Notes: a model not told the origin generated them from the letters alone. A stretch of 15,791 nucleotides of DNA from an uncultured Clostridium sp. (GCA_934746015.1 CAKVEW010000053.1:1-15791), one strand, 5' to 3'; shown: positions 8,658 to 15,766, counted from the stretch's first letter. Made by a program: numbers and translations.

Positions 8658-8864
8658 CTATTTGTTAAGATTAAATCTTTTATTGAACTTGTCAACTCTT
8701 CCGCCGACATCAATAATTTTTTGCTTACCAGTGAAGAATGGGTGGCATTTAGAGCATATTTCTACTTTAAGTTCGTCTTTAACAGAACCAGTTGTAAAAG
8801 TATTTCCACATGCACACTTAACTACAGCTTCGTGATTGTATTTTGGATGTATGCCTTCTCTCAT
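8658..8864 (-). CDS. rpmE: 50S ribosomal protein L31, zinc-binding form
   Basis: Ribosomal protein L31 is a 68-residue component of the large subunit at the bridge to the small subunit. [20 protein letters not shown], with the second pair in [15 protein letters not shown], gives the four cysteines C17, C19, C37 and C40 of the zinc-binding (C+) form, and the C-terminal [12 protein letters not shown] is typical. The ATG at 8864 is preferred: AGAGGTG lies 6 bases upstream, and a GTG three codons earlier would be part of that ribosome binding site. The gene is divergent from tdk, has its own near-consensus promoter and its own terminator, and so is a single-gene unit. The zinc form suggests that a zinc-free paralogue might exist elsewhere under Zur control, but none is in this window. 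Confidence 0.96.
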   Translation of the reverse strand: MREGIHPKYNHEAVVKCACGNTFTTGSVKDELKVEICSKCHPFFTGKQKIIDVGGRVDKFNKRFNLNK

Positions 8865-8901
8865 TTTTTTCACCTCTTTCGAATACTTAAATAACTACTA
8901 G

Positions 8902-8930
8902 AGTATATCATAGGTTAATATTATGGTCAA
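8902..8930 (-). promoter_or_regulatory. rpmE promoter
   Basis: On the minus strand TTGACC (8930-8925), exactly 17 bp, then TATACT (8907-8902): a strong vegetative promoter about 30-40 bases upstream of the rpmE ribosome binding site. It diverges from the tdk promoter. Confidence 0.75.
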
Positions 8931-8976
8931 GAATATACATAATAAAAATATTTTTGATTACTTATATAAATAAAAA

Positions 8977-8985
8977 TGCTATAAT
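8977..8985 (+). promoter_or_regulatory. tdk promoter, extended -10
   Basis: TGCTATAAT (8977-8985) is a perfect extended -10 element. The -35 region is weak (ATTACT at 8957-8962 with 17-bp spacing). The predicted leader before tdk is about 24 bases and contains AAAGGAGA as the ribosome binding site. Confidence 0.65.
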
Positions 8986-9015
8986 CTATGTATCTAATGT
9001 AAAGGAGACATAAAT

Positions 9016-9603
9016 ATGAGCAAGTTATATTTTAGATATGGAGCTATGAACTCTGGAAAATCAACACACCTTATGCAAGTAGCATATAATTACGAAGAAA
9101 GAGGAATGAAGGTTATATTAATTAAGCCTTTTACAGATACTAAAGGTGGAGAAAAATTAGTTTCAAGACTTGGTGTAGAAAGAGAAGTAGATTTTGTTAT
9201 TTATGAGGAAGACGATATATTAGAAAAAGTAAAAAGATACAAGGAAGTAAATGGTAAAATAGATTGTATTTTAGTGGATGAAGCACAATTTTTAAAGTCA
9301 GCACAAATAGATAATTTATTTGAGATAGCTGTAGTTTTAGATATACCTGTTATTTGTTATGGACTTAGAACAGATTTCAGAATGCAAGGATTTGAAGGAA
9401 GTATGAGGCTTCTATTATTAGCACATAGTATAGAAGAAATGAAAACTATATGTAAATGTGGAAAAAAAGCTGTATTAAATGGAAGAAAAATAAATAACAG
9501 ATTTGTCTTTGAAGGAGAGCAAGTGGCTATTGATAATGTAGATAATGTTGAATATGAATCTCTATGTGGACACTGTTATTTTAAATATAAAAATAATTTA
9601 TAA
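9016..9603 (+). CDS. tdk: Thymidine kinase, type II
   Basis: Thymidine kinase phosphorylates thymidine (and deoxyuridine) with ATP, the entry step of pyrimidine deoxynucleoside salvage, in the cytosol as a tetramer. The 195 residues are full length. The P-loop GAMNSGKS is at residues 9-16, the Walker B-like DEAQF at 88-92, the conserved CYGLRTDFRMQGFEGS follows, and a structural zinc site is formed by C146, C148, C184 and C187 (CKCG and CGHC). A lasso-loop tyrosine stretch (VEYESLCGHC) is present. GGAG 8 bases before the ATG supports the start. It leads a plus-strand operon: the DUF1385-PrmC gene starts 17 bases after its stop. The same linkage of tdk with rpmE and prfA is common in Firmicutes. 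Confidence 0.97.
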   Translation: MSKLYFRYGAMNSGKSTHLMQVAYNYEERGMKVILIKPFTDTKGGEKLVSRLGVEREVDFVIYEEDDILEKVKRYKEVNGKIDCILVDEAQFLKSAQIDNLFEIAVVLDIPVICYGLRTDFRMQGFEGSMRLLLLAHSIEEMKTICKCGKKAVLNGRKINNRFVFEGEQVAIDNVDNVEYESLCGHCYFKYKNNL

Positions 9604-9620
9604 TTAGAAAGAGTGGTAAA

Positions 9621-11384
9621 ATGAGAAAGTGTGAAGTAGGAGGCCAAGCTGTAATCGAAGGAGTTATGATGAGAGGTAGTAAAGGTCAAGCTACTGCTAT
9701 TAGAAAGCCAGATGGAAAAATTGAAATAGATATGAAAAAAATAGTTCCAATAACTAAGAAATATAAGTTTTTGAATATTCCATTTATAAGAGGGATATTT
9801 GTACTTATTGACTCTTTAATTACAGGAATTAATACTTTAAATTACTCTGCTTCTTTTTTCGAAGAAGAGGATGAGGAAGAATCAAAATTTGAACTTTGGT
9901 TAAAAAATAAGTTTGGAGATAAAAGCAATGATTTAATAGTAGGCGGTACTATGGTTTTATCCTTTGCCTTAGCTATTGGATTATTTGTTGCATTACCTAC
10001 TGGTATAGCGTCATTATTTTCAGCTCTTAATTTAAATCCAGTAGTATTAAATCTAATAGAAGCTGTAATTAGAATTACAATTCTACTTATATATATGTAC
10101 TCTATCAGTAAAATGGAGGATATTTATAGAGTTTTTCAATATCATGGTGCTGAACATAAATCAATATTTTGCTATGAAGCAGGTGAAGAATTAACAGTAG
10201 AAAATGTTAGAAAGTTTGCTAGATTCCATCCAAGGTGTGGAACTAATTTCCTTTTTCTTATTATGTTTGTTAGCATAATAATATTTAGTTTTACAGGATG
10301 GGGAGGATTTTTTGAAAGACTTTTACTAAGAATATTATTGATTCCAATAGTTTCTGGAATAACTTATGAGTTAATAAGATGGCTTGGGAAAAGTGAAAAT
10401 ATATTGTCTAAAATAATAGCTTACCCAGGATTAAAGCTTCAAGAACTTACCACTAAAGAACCAGATGATGATCAATTAGAAGTTGCGATAGCAGCACTTA
10501 TGAGTGCAGAGGGAATTAAGTCTAAGGAAAAAACTATAGGAGAGCTCTTAGAAAGTGGTTCTAAGGAATTAAAAGAAAAAAATATAGATACCTATATGTT
10601 AGATGCACAATTATTATTAGGAATGGTATTAGGAAAGGATAAGATATATCTTATTACTAATAGAGATAAGGAAGTTTCTAGCAAAGATGAAAAGGAATAT
10701 ATAGCTTTAATTGAAAAAAGAAGTAGAAAGATGCCTATAAAGTATATTTTAGGAGAAACTGAGTTTATGGGATTTGATTTCGATGTTGAAGAAGGCGTTT
10801 TAATCCCAAGAGGTGATACTGAAATACTAGTGGAAGAATTACTTTCTATTATTAATAATGATGACGAAATAAATATTTGTGATCTTTGCTCAGGGAGTGG
10901 AGCTATTGGAATATCTTTAGCAATGAATAGAAAAAATATAAAAGTTGATGAGATTGATAATTTTGATATTCCAGAAAAAGTTACTAAAAGTAATATAGTT
11001 AAGCATTCTTTAGAAAATAGAGTAAAGTTTATAAAAAGTAATTTGTTAGAAGAAGTGATTAAAGTAGGTAAAAAATACGATATCATTGTGTCTAATCCAC
11101 CATATATCAAAGCTTGTGAAATAGAAAATTTAATGGATGACGTTAAACTTTATGAGCCTCACGTAGCTTTAAATGGCGGAGAAGATGGATTAATATTTTA
11201 CAGAAAAATTATTGAGGAAAGTAAGCTTGCGTTAAAAGAAAATGGAGTTTTAGCTTTTGAAATTGGTCACGATCAAGGATTGGATGTAAGAATATTAATG
11301 GAAGAAGCAGGATTTTTAAATGTAAAACTAGTAAAAGATTTAGCAGGACTAGATAGAGTTTTACTGGGATACTTTAAATGTTGA
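9621..11384 (+). CDS. prmC: Fusion protein: DUF1385 (YqhQ-like) membrane domain plus release factor glutamine methyltransferase PrmC
   Basis: A 587-residue protein made of two proteins that are normally separate. Residues 1-300 are a complete DUF1385/YqhQ protein: GGQAVIEGVMMRG (7-19), hydrophobic segments near 105-130, 140-163, 207-225 and 230-250, the motif YHGAEHKSIFCYE near 173, FHPRCGTNF near 205, and the usual ending EPDDDQLEVAIAAL at about 280. Residues 304-587 are a full PrmC, the S-adenosylmethionine-dependent enzyme that methylates the GGQ glutamine of RF1 and RF2. It has an N-terminal helical domain (TIGELLESGSKELKEK), SAM motif DLCSGSGAIG (421-430) and catalytic NPPY (492-495). 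No stop codon or ribosome binding site separates the two halves, so the fusion is real at DNA level unless the assembly is wrong. Its presumed substrate RF1 is encoded next. The function of DUF1385 is unknown to me. Start: ATG at 9621 after a GAAAGAGTGG ribosome site. Confidence 0.92.
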   Translation: MRKCEVGGQAVIEGVMMRGSKGQATAIRKPDGKIEIDMKKIVPITKKYKFLNIPFIRGIFVLIDSLITGINTLNYSASFFEEEDEEESKFELWLKNKFGDKSNDLIVGGTMVLSFALAIGLFVALPTGIASLFSALNLNPVVLNLIEAVIRITILLIYMYSISKMEDIYRVFQYHGAEHKSIFCYEAGEELTVENVRKFARFHPRCGTNFLFLIMFVSIIIFSFTGWGGFFERLLLRILLIPIVSGITYELIRWLGKSENILSKIIAYPGLKLQELTTKEPDDDQLEVAIAALMSAEGIKSKEKTIGELLESGSKELKEKNIDTYMLDAQLLLGMVLGKDKIYLITNRDKEVSSKDEKEYIALIEKRSRKMPIKYILGETEFMGFDFDVEEGVLIPRGDTEILVEELLSIINNDDEINICDLCSGSGAIGISLAMNRKNIKVDEIDNFDIPEKVTKSNIVKHSLENRVKFIKSNLLEEVIKVGKKYDIIVSNPPYIKACEIENLMDDVKLYEPHVALNGGEDGLIFYRKIIEESKLALKENGVLAFEIGHDQGLDVRILMEEAGFLNVKLVKDLAGLDRVLLGYFKC

Positions 11385-11410
11385 TAAAGTTCTCCCTTTT
11401 ATGATATAAT
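11381..11410 (+). promoter_or_regulatory. Internal promoter for prfA
   Basis: TTGATA (11381-11386), an 18-bp spacer and TATAAT (11405-11410) lie between prmC and prfA, with the -35 box overlapping the prmC stop codon. prfA can therefore be transcribed apart from the tdk operon. Predicted leader about 30 bases. Confidence 0.7.
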
Positions 11411-11417
11411 AGGGAGA
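11391..11417. repeat. Inverted repeat flanking the prfA -10 box
   Basis: TCTCCCT (11391-11397) and AGGGAGA (11411-11417) are perfect complements flanking a 13-bp interval that contains the TATAAT. No T-run follows, so it is not a terminator. It could be an operator, or a hairpin at the transcript 5' end if transcripts come from upstream. Confidence 0.55.
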
Positions 11418-11447
11418 TGTAAAAAAATAAAGTACGGAGTGATATTT

Positions 11448-12533
11448 ATGTTATTAGATAAATTAGCATTTATAGAGAATAAATATGATGAATTATCTGT
11501 AAAGATATCAGATCCTTCAATTATGGCTAATCAAAACGAATGGAGAAAGCTATGTAAGGAGCATGCTGATTTAGAAATTATTGTTACAGCTTATAGAGAA
11601 TATAGAACAGTTATAGATGATTTAGAAGCTAATAAGGAAATGTTAGCAGAAGAAAATGATAAAGAAATGAGAGAAATGCTTTCTGAGGAAATTTCAATGC
11701 TAACTGAAAAAGAATCAGAATTAGAAAAGCATATTCAAATTTTATTACTACCTAAGGATCCTAACGATGAGAAAAACGTATTTGTAGAAATAAGAGGTGG
11801 CGCAGGTGGAGATGAAGCTGCTTTATTTGCAGCTAATCTTTTTAGAATGTATACAAGATATGCTGAAACTCAAAGATGGTCAGTTGAACTTATGAGTGCA
11901 AATGAAACTGATATTGGTGGATTTAAAGAAGTAGTATTTATGATTAAGGGTTCTGGAGCATATTCTAAACTTAAGTATGAAAGTGGAGTACACAGAGTAC
12001 AAAGAGTTCCAGACACAGAATCAAGTGGTAGAATTCATACATCTACTGCAACAGTAGCTGTATTACCAGAAGTTGATGATGTAGAAATAGAAATCAATGA
12101 AAAAGATTTAAGAATAGATGTTTACAGATCTTCAGGTAATGGAGGACAATGCGTTAATACAACAGATTCAGCAGTAAGAATTACTCATATTCCTAGTGGT
12201 GTTGTTGTTGCTTGTCAAGATGAAAAATCACAATTAAAAAATAAAGAAAAAGCTATGAAAGTTTTAAGATCTAGATTATATGAAGCTGCTGAAGCTGAAA
12301 GAAATGCTGGTATAGCAGAAGATAGAAAGAGCCAAGTTGGTTCAGGGGATAGAAGTGAAAGAATAAGAACATATAACTATCCACAAGGAAGAGTAACAGA
12401 TCATAGAATAGGCTTAACACTTTATAAATTAGAATCATTTTTAAATGGAGATATAGAAGAAGTAATAAATGCGCTAATTACGGCTGATCAAGCTGAAAAG
12501 ATGAAGCAAATGGGTAATACAGACGCTATTTAA
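11448..12533 (+). CDS. prfA: Peptide chain release factor 1 (RF1)
   Basis: RF1 recognises UAA and UAG in the ribosomal A site and triggers hydrolysis of the finished peptide. The 361 residues include the N-terminal coiled-coil domain, the stop-codon-reading tripeptide P188-D189-T190 (the PxT that marks RF1 rather than RF2, in [18 protein letters not shown]), and the catalytic GGQ with glutamine at 234 ([20 protein letters not shown]). That glutamine is the site methylated by PrmC, encoded immediately upstream. The ATG at 11448 is preferred over an in-frame GTG at 11439 because CGGAG at 11435-11439 would overlap the GTG and is 8 bases from the ATG. It has its own promoter, and a hairpin follows its stop. 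Length and motifs are normal; nothing suggests altered stop-codon use. Confidence 0.97.
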   Translation: MLLDKLAFIENKYDELSVKISDPSIMANQNEWRKLCKEHADLEIIVTAYREYRTVIDDLEANKEMLAEENDKEMREMLSEEISMLTEKESELEKHIQILLLPKDPNDEKNVFVEIRGGAGGDEAALFAANLFRMYTRYAETQRWSVELMSANETDIGGFKEVVFMIKGSGAYSKLKYESGVHRVQRVPDTESSGRIHTSTATVAVLPEVDDVEIEINEKDLRIDVYRSSGNGGQCVNTTDSAVRITHIPSGVVVACQDEKSQLKNKEKAMKVLRSRLYEAAEAERNAGIAEDRKSQVGSGDRSERIRTYNYPQGRVTDHRIGLTLYKLESFLNGDIEEVINALITADQAEKMKQMGNTDAI

Positions 12534-12537
12534 TAAG

Positions 12538-12569
12538 AAAAGCCTTGCATTTTTTAATGTGAGGCTTTT
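12538..12569 (+). terminator. Hairpin between prfA and the next gene
   Basis: A 13-bp stem (AAAAGCCTTGCAT at 12538-12550 with 12557-12569, including two G-U pairs) ends in TTTT and begins 4 bases after prfA stops. The next gene's ribosome binding site (AGGTGG, 12575-12580) starts only 5 bases later, so it is probably a partial terminator or attenuator rather than a full stop. Confidence 0.65.
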
Positions 12570-12584
12570 AAAGCAGGTGGGATA

Positions 12585-13172
12585 ATGAAGATATTAAAGG
12601 CCTTGAAGAAGGAGAAAAAGCAAGAAAAACACTTCTTTATATTTATGATAATACTTTTTTTAATTCTTCCACTAATAGCTTTTTTATCACAAGTAGAATC
12701 TATATTTTTGTGGTTCTATCTAGGTGTTTTGGAATTCTTAATAGTTATAGCATGTATAAATAAATTGAATTATCATTATTTAAGATTTTCTTGCAGTAAT
12801 AATATACTTAAATTTAAAAGTGGATTGTTTTTCAAAGAGTCAGTTATACTATGTGATAAGGTTGCTGTAGTGCATACTGATAAAGATAAAGAAGAAATGG
12901 ATATAATACTTATAAGTACAGTAAGATTCAGAAATAGATACTTAAAACCAGTTTCTAAAGGCTTTTTAAAAAAATATCCAGAAGCATTAGAAGAATATAT
13001 AAAAGCTAAAAAAATAAATCCTGAAGAAAGTTATTATTTTCAAGTAATAAGAAGGGGAGCTTTAAAAAAATATATGCTGTTAGATGTTATATATAAGAAT
13101 TGTGTAAGAGCCTCCTATACTTCTTCAGCTATAGGAAATATAAAGATAGCTAGAGAACAGATAGAGCTATAG
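12585..13172 (+). CDS. Unrecognised two-TM membrane protein with a soluble C-terminal domain
   Basis: I do not recognise this 195-residue protein. The N-terminus is strongly basic (MKILKALKKEKKQEKH) and is followed by two hydrophobic helices (about 17-37 FFIFMIILFLILPLIAFL and 43-60 FYLGVLEFLIVIACI), placing both ends probably in the cytoplasm. The remaining 130 residues are soluble and lysine-rich. The pattern of two helices followed by LKFKSGLFFKESVILCDKVAVVHT recalls bacterial PH-like (YdbT/bPH) membrane proteins, but the match is only by eye. AGGTGG is 4-5 bases before the ATG. It sits between prfA and ywlC, where Bacillus has other small genes, and it ends 29 bases before ywlC, so it is probably cotranscribed with it. 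Base composition and codon use match the neighbours. Confidence 0.75.
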   Translation: MKILKALKKEKKQEKHFFIFMIILFLILPLIAFLSQVESIFLWFYLGVLEFLIVIACINKLNYHYLRFSCSNNILKFKSGLFFKESVILCDKVAVVHTDKDKEEMDIILISTVRFRNRYLKPVSKGFLKKYPEALEEYIKAKKINPEESYYFQVIRRGALKKYMLLDVIYKNCVRASYTSSAIGNIKIAREQIEL

Positions 13173-13201
13173 TAAATGTAATATGAAAGAAGGAAGCTTT
13201 T

Positions 13202-14251
13202 TTGAAAACAAAGATAGGTATTATTAAAGATGTTAATAAAGATAGTGAATACATAAATGAAGCAGCTGATATAATATATAATGGAGGTATTGTTGCATTT
13301 CCTACAGAAACTGTGTATGGCCTTGGAGCAAATGCCTTAAATGAAGAAGCTGTAGATAAAATATTTAAAGCGAAAGGAAGACCGCAAGATAATCCATTAA
13401 TAGTTCATGTGGCTTCTAGAAATATAGATAAATTAGTTGAAGAGGTTCCAGATGTGGCAAAGGATCTTATAGAGAAATTTTGGCCAGGACCATTAACGAT
13501 AATTTTGAATAAGAAAGACATAATACCAAATAAAACTAGTGCTAATTTAGAATCAGTTGGTATAAGGATGCCAAATAATGAGATTGCACTAAAATTAATA
13601 GAACTTTCAGGGTGTCCAATTGCAGCTCCATCTGCTAATATATCTGGAAGACCTAGTCCAACTGATGTAGAAAGATGTATTGAAGATTTAGATGGCAAGG
13701 TAGATTATATTATTGGATGGGAAAAAAGTAATGTTGGAGTAGAATCAACTATAGTTGATTGCACAGTAGTGCCACCAGTAGTATTAAGACCAGGTGGAAT
13801 AACATTAGAGATGCTTAGGGAAGTTTGTAGTGAAATTACTATTGATAAGGCTATACAAGGAAAACCAGATGAAAATTTAAAGCCGAAGGCACCAGGAATG
13901 AAGTATAGGCATTATGCACCTAAGGCAAAATTACAGATAATAAAAGGAAATAAAGAAAAAACTATTGAAAAAATAAATGAAATAGTACAAAATTATATAG
14001 ATAATCAAAAAAGAGTAGCAATTTTATCTACTGAAGAAGTATCTAATAGATTTCCTTTAGGAGAGATAATTTCTTTAGGTAGTGAAGATAATCTATACGA
14101 AGTAGCAAGAAACTTATTTGAATCCCTTAGAAAATGCGATGATTTAAATGTAGATTTCATTTTATGTCAAGCCTTTGAAGATAAGGGAGTTGGCCTTGCT
14201 ATAATGAATAGGTTAAATAAAGCAGCAGGATTTAATATATTAGAAGTATAA
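13202..14251 (+). CDS. ywlC: L-threonylcarbamoyladenylate synthase (YwlC/Sua5/TsaC family)
   Basis: This enzyme makes threonylcarbamoyl-AMP from threonine, bicarbonate and ATP, the first step of the t6A modification at position 37 of tRNAs reading ANN codons. It is the long, two-domain Sua5 form (349 residues). A YrdC catalytic domain covers about 12-205 with PTETVYGLG (34-42), KGRP (58-61, the KxR site), and SANISGRPSPT (S144 and N146). After the linker APGMKYRHYAPKAKL (about 230-245) comes the C-terminal Sua5 domain. The start is TTG at 13202: AAGGAAG lies 5-6 bases upstream, and the nearby ATG at 13183 is in another frame. It closes the operon, with a strong terminator directly after its stop. 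Confidence 0.94.
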   Translation: MKTKIGIIKDVNKDSEYINEAADIIYNGGIVAFPTETVYGLGANALNEEAVDKIFKAKGRPQDNPLIVHVASRNIDKLVEEVPDVAKDLIEKFWPGPLTIILNKKDIIPNKTSANLESVGIRMPNNEIALKLIELSGCPIAAPSANISGRPSPTDVERCIEDLDGKVDYIIGWEKSNVGVESTIVDCTVVPPVVLRPGGITLEMLREVCSEITIDKAIQGKPDENLKPKAPGMKYRHYAPKAKLQIIKGNKEKTIEKINEIVQNYIDNQKRVAILSTEEVSNRFPLGEIISLGSEDNLYEVARNLFESLRKCDDLNVDFILCQAFEDKGVGLAIMNRLNKAAGFNILEV

Positions 14252-14259
14252 TTAGGGAG

Positions 14260-14285
14260 GGAGGGGGAAACCTTCTCCTTTTTTT
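14260..14285 (+). terminator. Intrinsic terminator after ywlC
   Basis: GGAGGGGG (14260-14267), a 3-base loop and CCTTCTCC (14271-14278, two G-U pairs) form a hairpin followed by seven T. It begins 9 bases after the ywlC stop and is the clearest Rho-independent terminator on the plus strand here. Confidence 0.88.
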
Positions 14286-14366
14286 ATAACTTAGGAATTT
14301 ATAAAATTATACTAATGAAAAAATTTTAAGTGATACCTTAGATCTTTGATTTAGTTAGGTAGGCTT

Positions 14367-14394
14367 ACACCTTCGAATAAATATAGAATGGTGT
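14367..14394. repeat. Bulged inverted repeat in the ywlC-rpiB gap
   Basis: ACACCTTC (14367-14374) pairs with GAATGGTGT (14386-14394) apart from one bulged T, giving an 8-bp stem and an 11-base loop. No T-run follows. It is one of two inverted repeats in this gap. Confidence 0.4.
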
Positions 14395-14424
14395 TTCATT
14401 TTATAGATTCTTTCCTTTAGTTTT

Positions 14425-14496
14425 TAAGTATGATATATAAGATTGTTTTGATTTGAAGTAAATACATATGACAAATAAACTTATATATCATGTTTA
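14425..14496. repeat. Long inverted repeat upstream of rpiB
   Basis: ATGATATATAAG (14430-14441) has its exact complement at 14480-14491, and pairing extends six further bases outward (14425-14429 with 14492-14496 and neighbours, two of them G-U), for about 18 bp with a 38-base loop. The right arm ends exactly where a TATAAT (14497-14502) begins. That TATAAT is a plausible rpiB -10, but no good -35 is at the right distance. It may be an operator pair or an RNA hairpin. Confidence 0.55.
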
Positions 14497-14524
14497 TATA
14501 ATATTATAGTTGGGAGGAGTAGCA

Positions 14525-14977
14525 ATGAAGAAGATAGCAATTGGCTCTGATCATGGAGGCGTTGAACTTAAGGAAGAAATTAAGAACTTTCTATTAAAAG
14601 AAGGATATGAAGTTAAAGATTTTGGAACTAATTCAAATAGTTCTTGTGATTATCCAGATTATGCATTGCCAGTAGCAGAAGCTGTAGTGGCAAAAGAATA
14701 TGATTTTGGTATCTTAATATGCGGAACAGGAATAGGTATTGGAATTGCAGCCAATAAAGTACCTGGAATTAGAGCAGCACTATGTTCAGATACCTTTAGT
14801 GCACATGCAACAAGAGAGCATAATAATGCCAACATATTGACATTAGGGCAAAGAGTAGTTGGACCTGGATTAGCTTTAGATATAGTAAAAACATTTTTAA
14901 ATACTGAATTTCAAGGTGGAAGACACCAAGACAGAATTAATAAAATTTCAGAAATAGAAAAAAAATATAATAAATAA
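14525..14977 (+). CDS. rpiB: Ribose-5-phosphate isomerase B
   Basis: RpiB interconverts ribose 5-phosphate and ribulose 5-phosphate in the non-oxidative pentose phosphate pathway. The 150 residues are full length for the RpiB/LacAB family. Visible motifs are IGSDHGGVELK (D9, H10), DYPDYA (42-47), the catalytic cysteine C66 in ICGTGIGIGIAANK, and the phosphate/sugar-binding run HATREHNNANILTLGQR (H94, R97, H99). A cysteine at position 66 fits RpiB rather than plant/actinobacterial variants. The start is the ATG at 14525: GGGAGGAG at 14512-14519 is 5 bases upstream; a TTG at 14510 in the same frame would sit on that site. It is followed by upp after 31 bases, so the two are probably cotranscribed, joining ribose phosphate supply to uracil salvage. 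A related activity such as allose-6-phosphate isomerisation cannot be excluded. Confidence 0.95.
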   Translation: MKKIAIGSDHGGVELKEEIKNFLLKEGYEVKDFGTNSNSSCDYPDYALPVAEAVVAKEYDFGILICGTGIGIGIAANKVPGIRAALCSDTFSAHATREHNNANILTLGQRVVGPGLALDIVKTFLNTEFQGGRHQDRINKISEIEKKYNK

Positions 14978-15008
14978 TAAAAATTTTAATGCTATAGGAG
15001 GAATTTAA

Positions 15009-15638
15009 ATGAGTAAAGTAACTAAAATTGATCACCCATTAATATTACACAAACTAGCTTTTATTAGAAATAAGGATACAGGTTCTAAGGATTTTAGGGA
15101 ATTAGTAGAAGAAGTTTCCATGCTAATGGCATATGAAGTAACTAGAGATTTAAGTACTGAAGAAGTAGAAATAGAAACTCCAATCTGTAAAACTAAATGT
15201 AAAATGCTTTCAGGTAAGAAGATGGCAATAGTTCCAATATTAAGAGCAGGATTAGGTATGGTAGATGGAATGTTAAAGCTAATACCAGCAGCTAAAGTTG
15301 GTCATATTGGATTATATAGAGATGAAGAAACTCTTCAACCAGTTGAGTATTTTTGTAAATTGCCTCAAGATATAGCAGAAAGAGATGTAATTGTAGTAGA
15401 TCCAATGCTTGCAACAGGTGGTTCTGCTGCAGATGCAATAACTATGTTAAAGAAAAGAGGAGCTATAAATTTAAGACTTATGTGTTTAATTGGTTCTCCA
15501 GAAGGAATTGAATTTGTACAAAAGGAACATCCAGATGTAGATATTTATGTTGCAGGAATAGATGAAAAGTTAAATGAAAATGGATATATAGTTCCAGGCC
15601 TTGGAGATGCAGGAGATAGATTATTTGGAACTAAATAA
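15009..15638 (+). CDS. upp: Uracil phosphoribosyltransferase
   Basis: Upp converts uracil and phosphoribosyl pyrophosphate to UMP, the main uracil salvage step in the cytosol. The 209 residues are the standard length. The PRPP-binding motif [12 protein letters not shown] is at about 129-140 (D131, T136, G137, G138), and the uracil-binding C-terminus reads [18 protein letters not shown]. The N-terminal [30 protein letters not shown] and [21 protein letters not shown] are typical. TAGGAGGA 8 bases before the ATG is an excellent ribosome binding site. The gene follows rpiB in the same direction; upp close to rpiB and the ywl genes is also seen in Bacillus. Two hairpins follow. Confidence 0.97.
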   Translation: MSKVTKIDHPLILHKLAFIRNKDTGSKDFRELVEEVSMLMAYEVTRDLSTEEVEIETPICKTKCKMLSGKKMAIVPILRAGLGMVDGMLKLIPAAKVGHIGLYRDEETLQPVEYFCKLPQDIAERDVIVVDPMLATGGSAADAITMLKKRGAINLRLMCLIGSPEGIEFVQKEHPDVDIYVAGIDEKLNENGYIVPGLGDAGDRLFGTK

Positions 15639-15692
15639 TCTAGGCTTATTGCCTCTTTAAGAACAATTTCAAATGAAAAATAATTATTAAAA

Positions 15693-15718
15693 AGAAAAAC
15701 TCTGAAAGGAGTTTTTCT
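15693..15718 (+). terminator. Hairpin after upp, first of two
   Basis: AGAAAAACTC (15693-15702) and GAGTTTTTCT (15709-15718) form a perfect 10-bp stem with loop TGAAAG. The T-run is inside the right arm (GTTTTTCT). It probably ends the rpiB-upp transcript. Confidence 0.7.
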
Positions 15719-15730
15719 CAGACTGTAGAC

Positions 15731-15766
15731 AAAAAGGATATTTTCAAAAATGAAAATATCCTTTTT
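15731..15766. terminator. Second, bidirectional hairpin after upp
   Basis: A perfect 16-bp stem (15731-15746 with 15751-15766) with an AAAA loop extends to 18 bp with the flanking C-G and A-T pairs. Both arms end in runs of five A or T, so it can work in either direction. It may also serve a convergent gene beyond the window. Confidence 0.75.

Noticed and set aside
8628..8894. Plus-strand frame overlapping rpmE
   Set aside because: It is antisense to a textbook ribosomal protein gene with promoter, ribosome site and terminator on the other strand.
10592..11110. Long open frame of 172 codons on the minus strand inside prmC
   Set aside because: It lies wholly opposite the conserved PrmC domain, its translation is a low-complexity Ser/Leu/Ile mix typical of antisense A/T-rich coding DNA, and no ribosome binding site or known motif is visible.
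12141..12149. GGQ context GNGGQCVN in RF1 with Cys in place of the common His after Gln
   Set aside because: Looked like a changed catalytic site, but the GGQ itself is intact and, as I recall, this variant is common in Firmicutes.
14254..14267. G-rich run (GGGAGGGAGGGGG) as a possible G-quadruplex
   Set aside because: Only three clear G-runs of three or more are present, and the right part pairs with the C-rich arm of an ordinary intrinsic terminator.
14468..14509. 13-codon ATG frame ending just before the rpiB ribosome binding site
   Set aside because: Considered as a leader peptide. It has no Shine-Dalgarno sequence, no repeated regulatory codons, and overlaps the candidate -10 box, so it may not even be transcribed.
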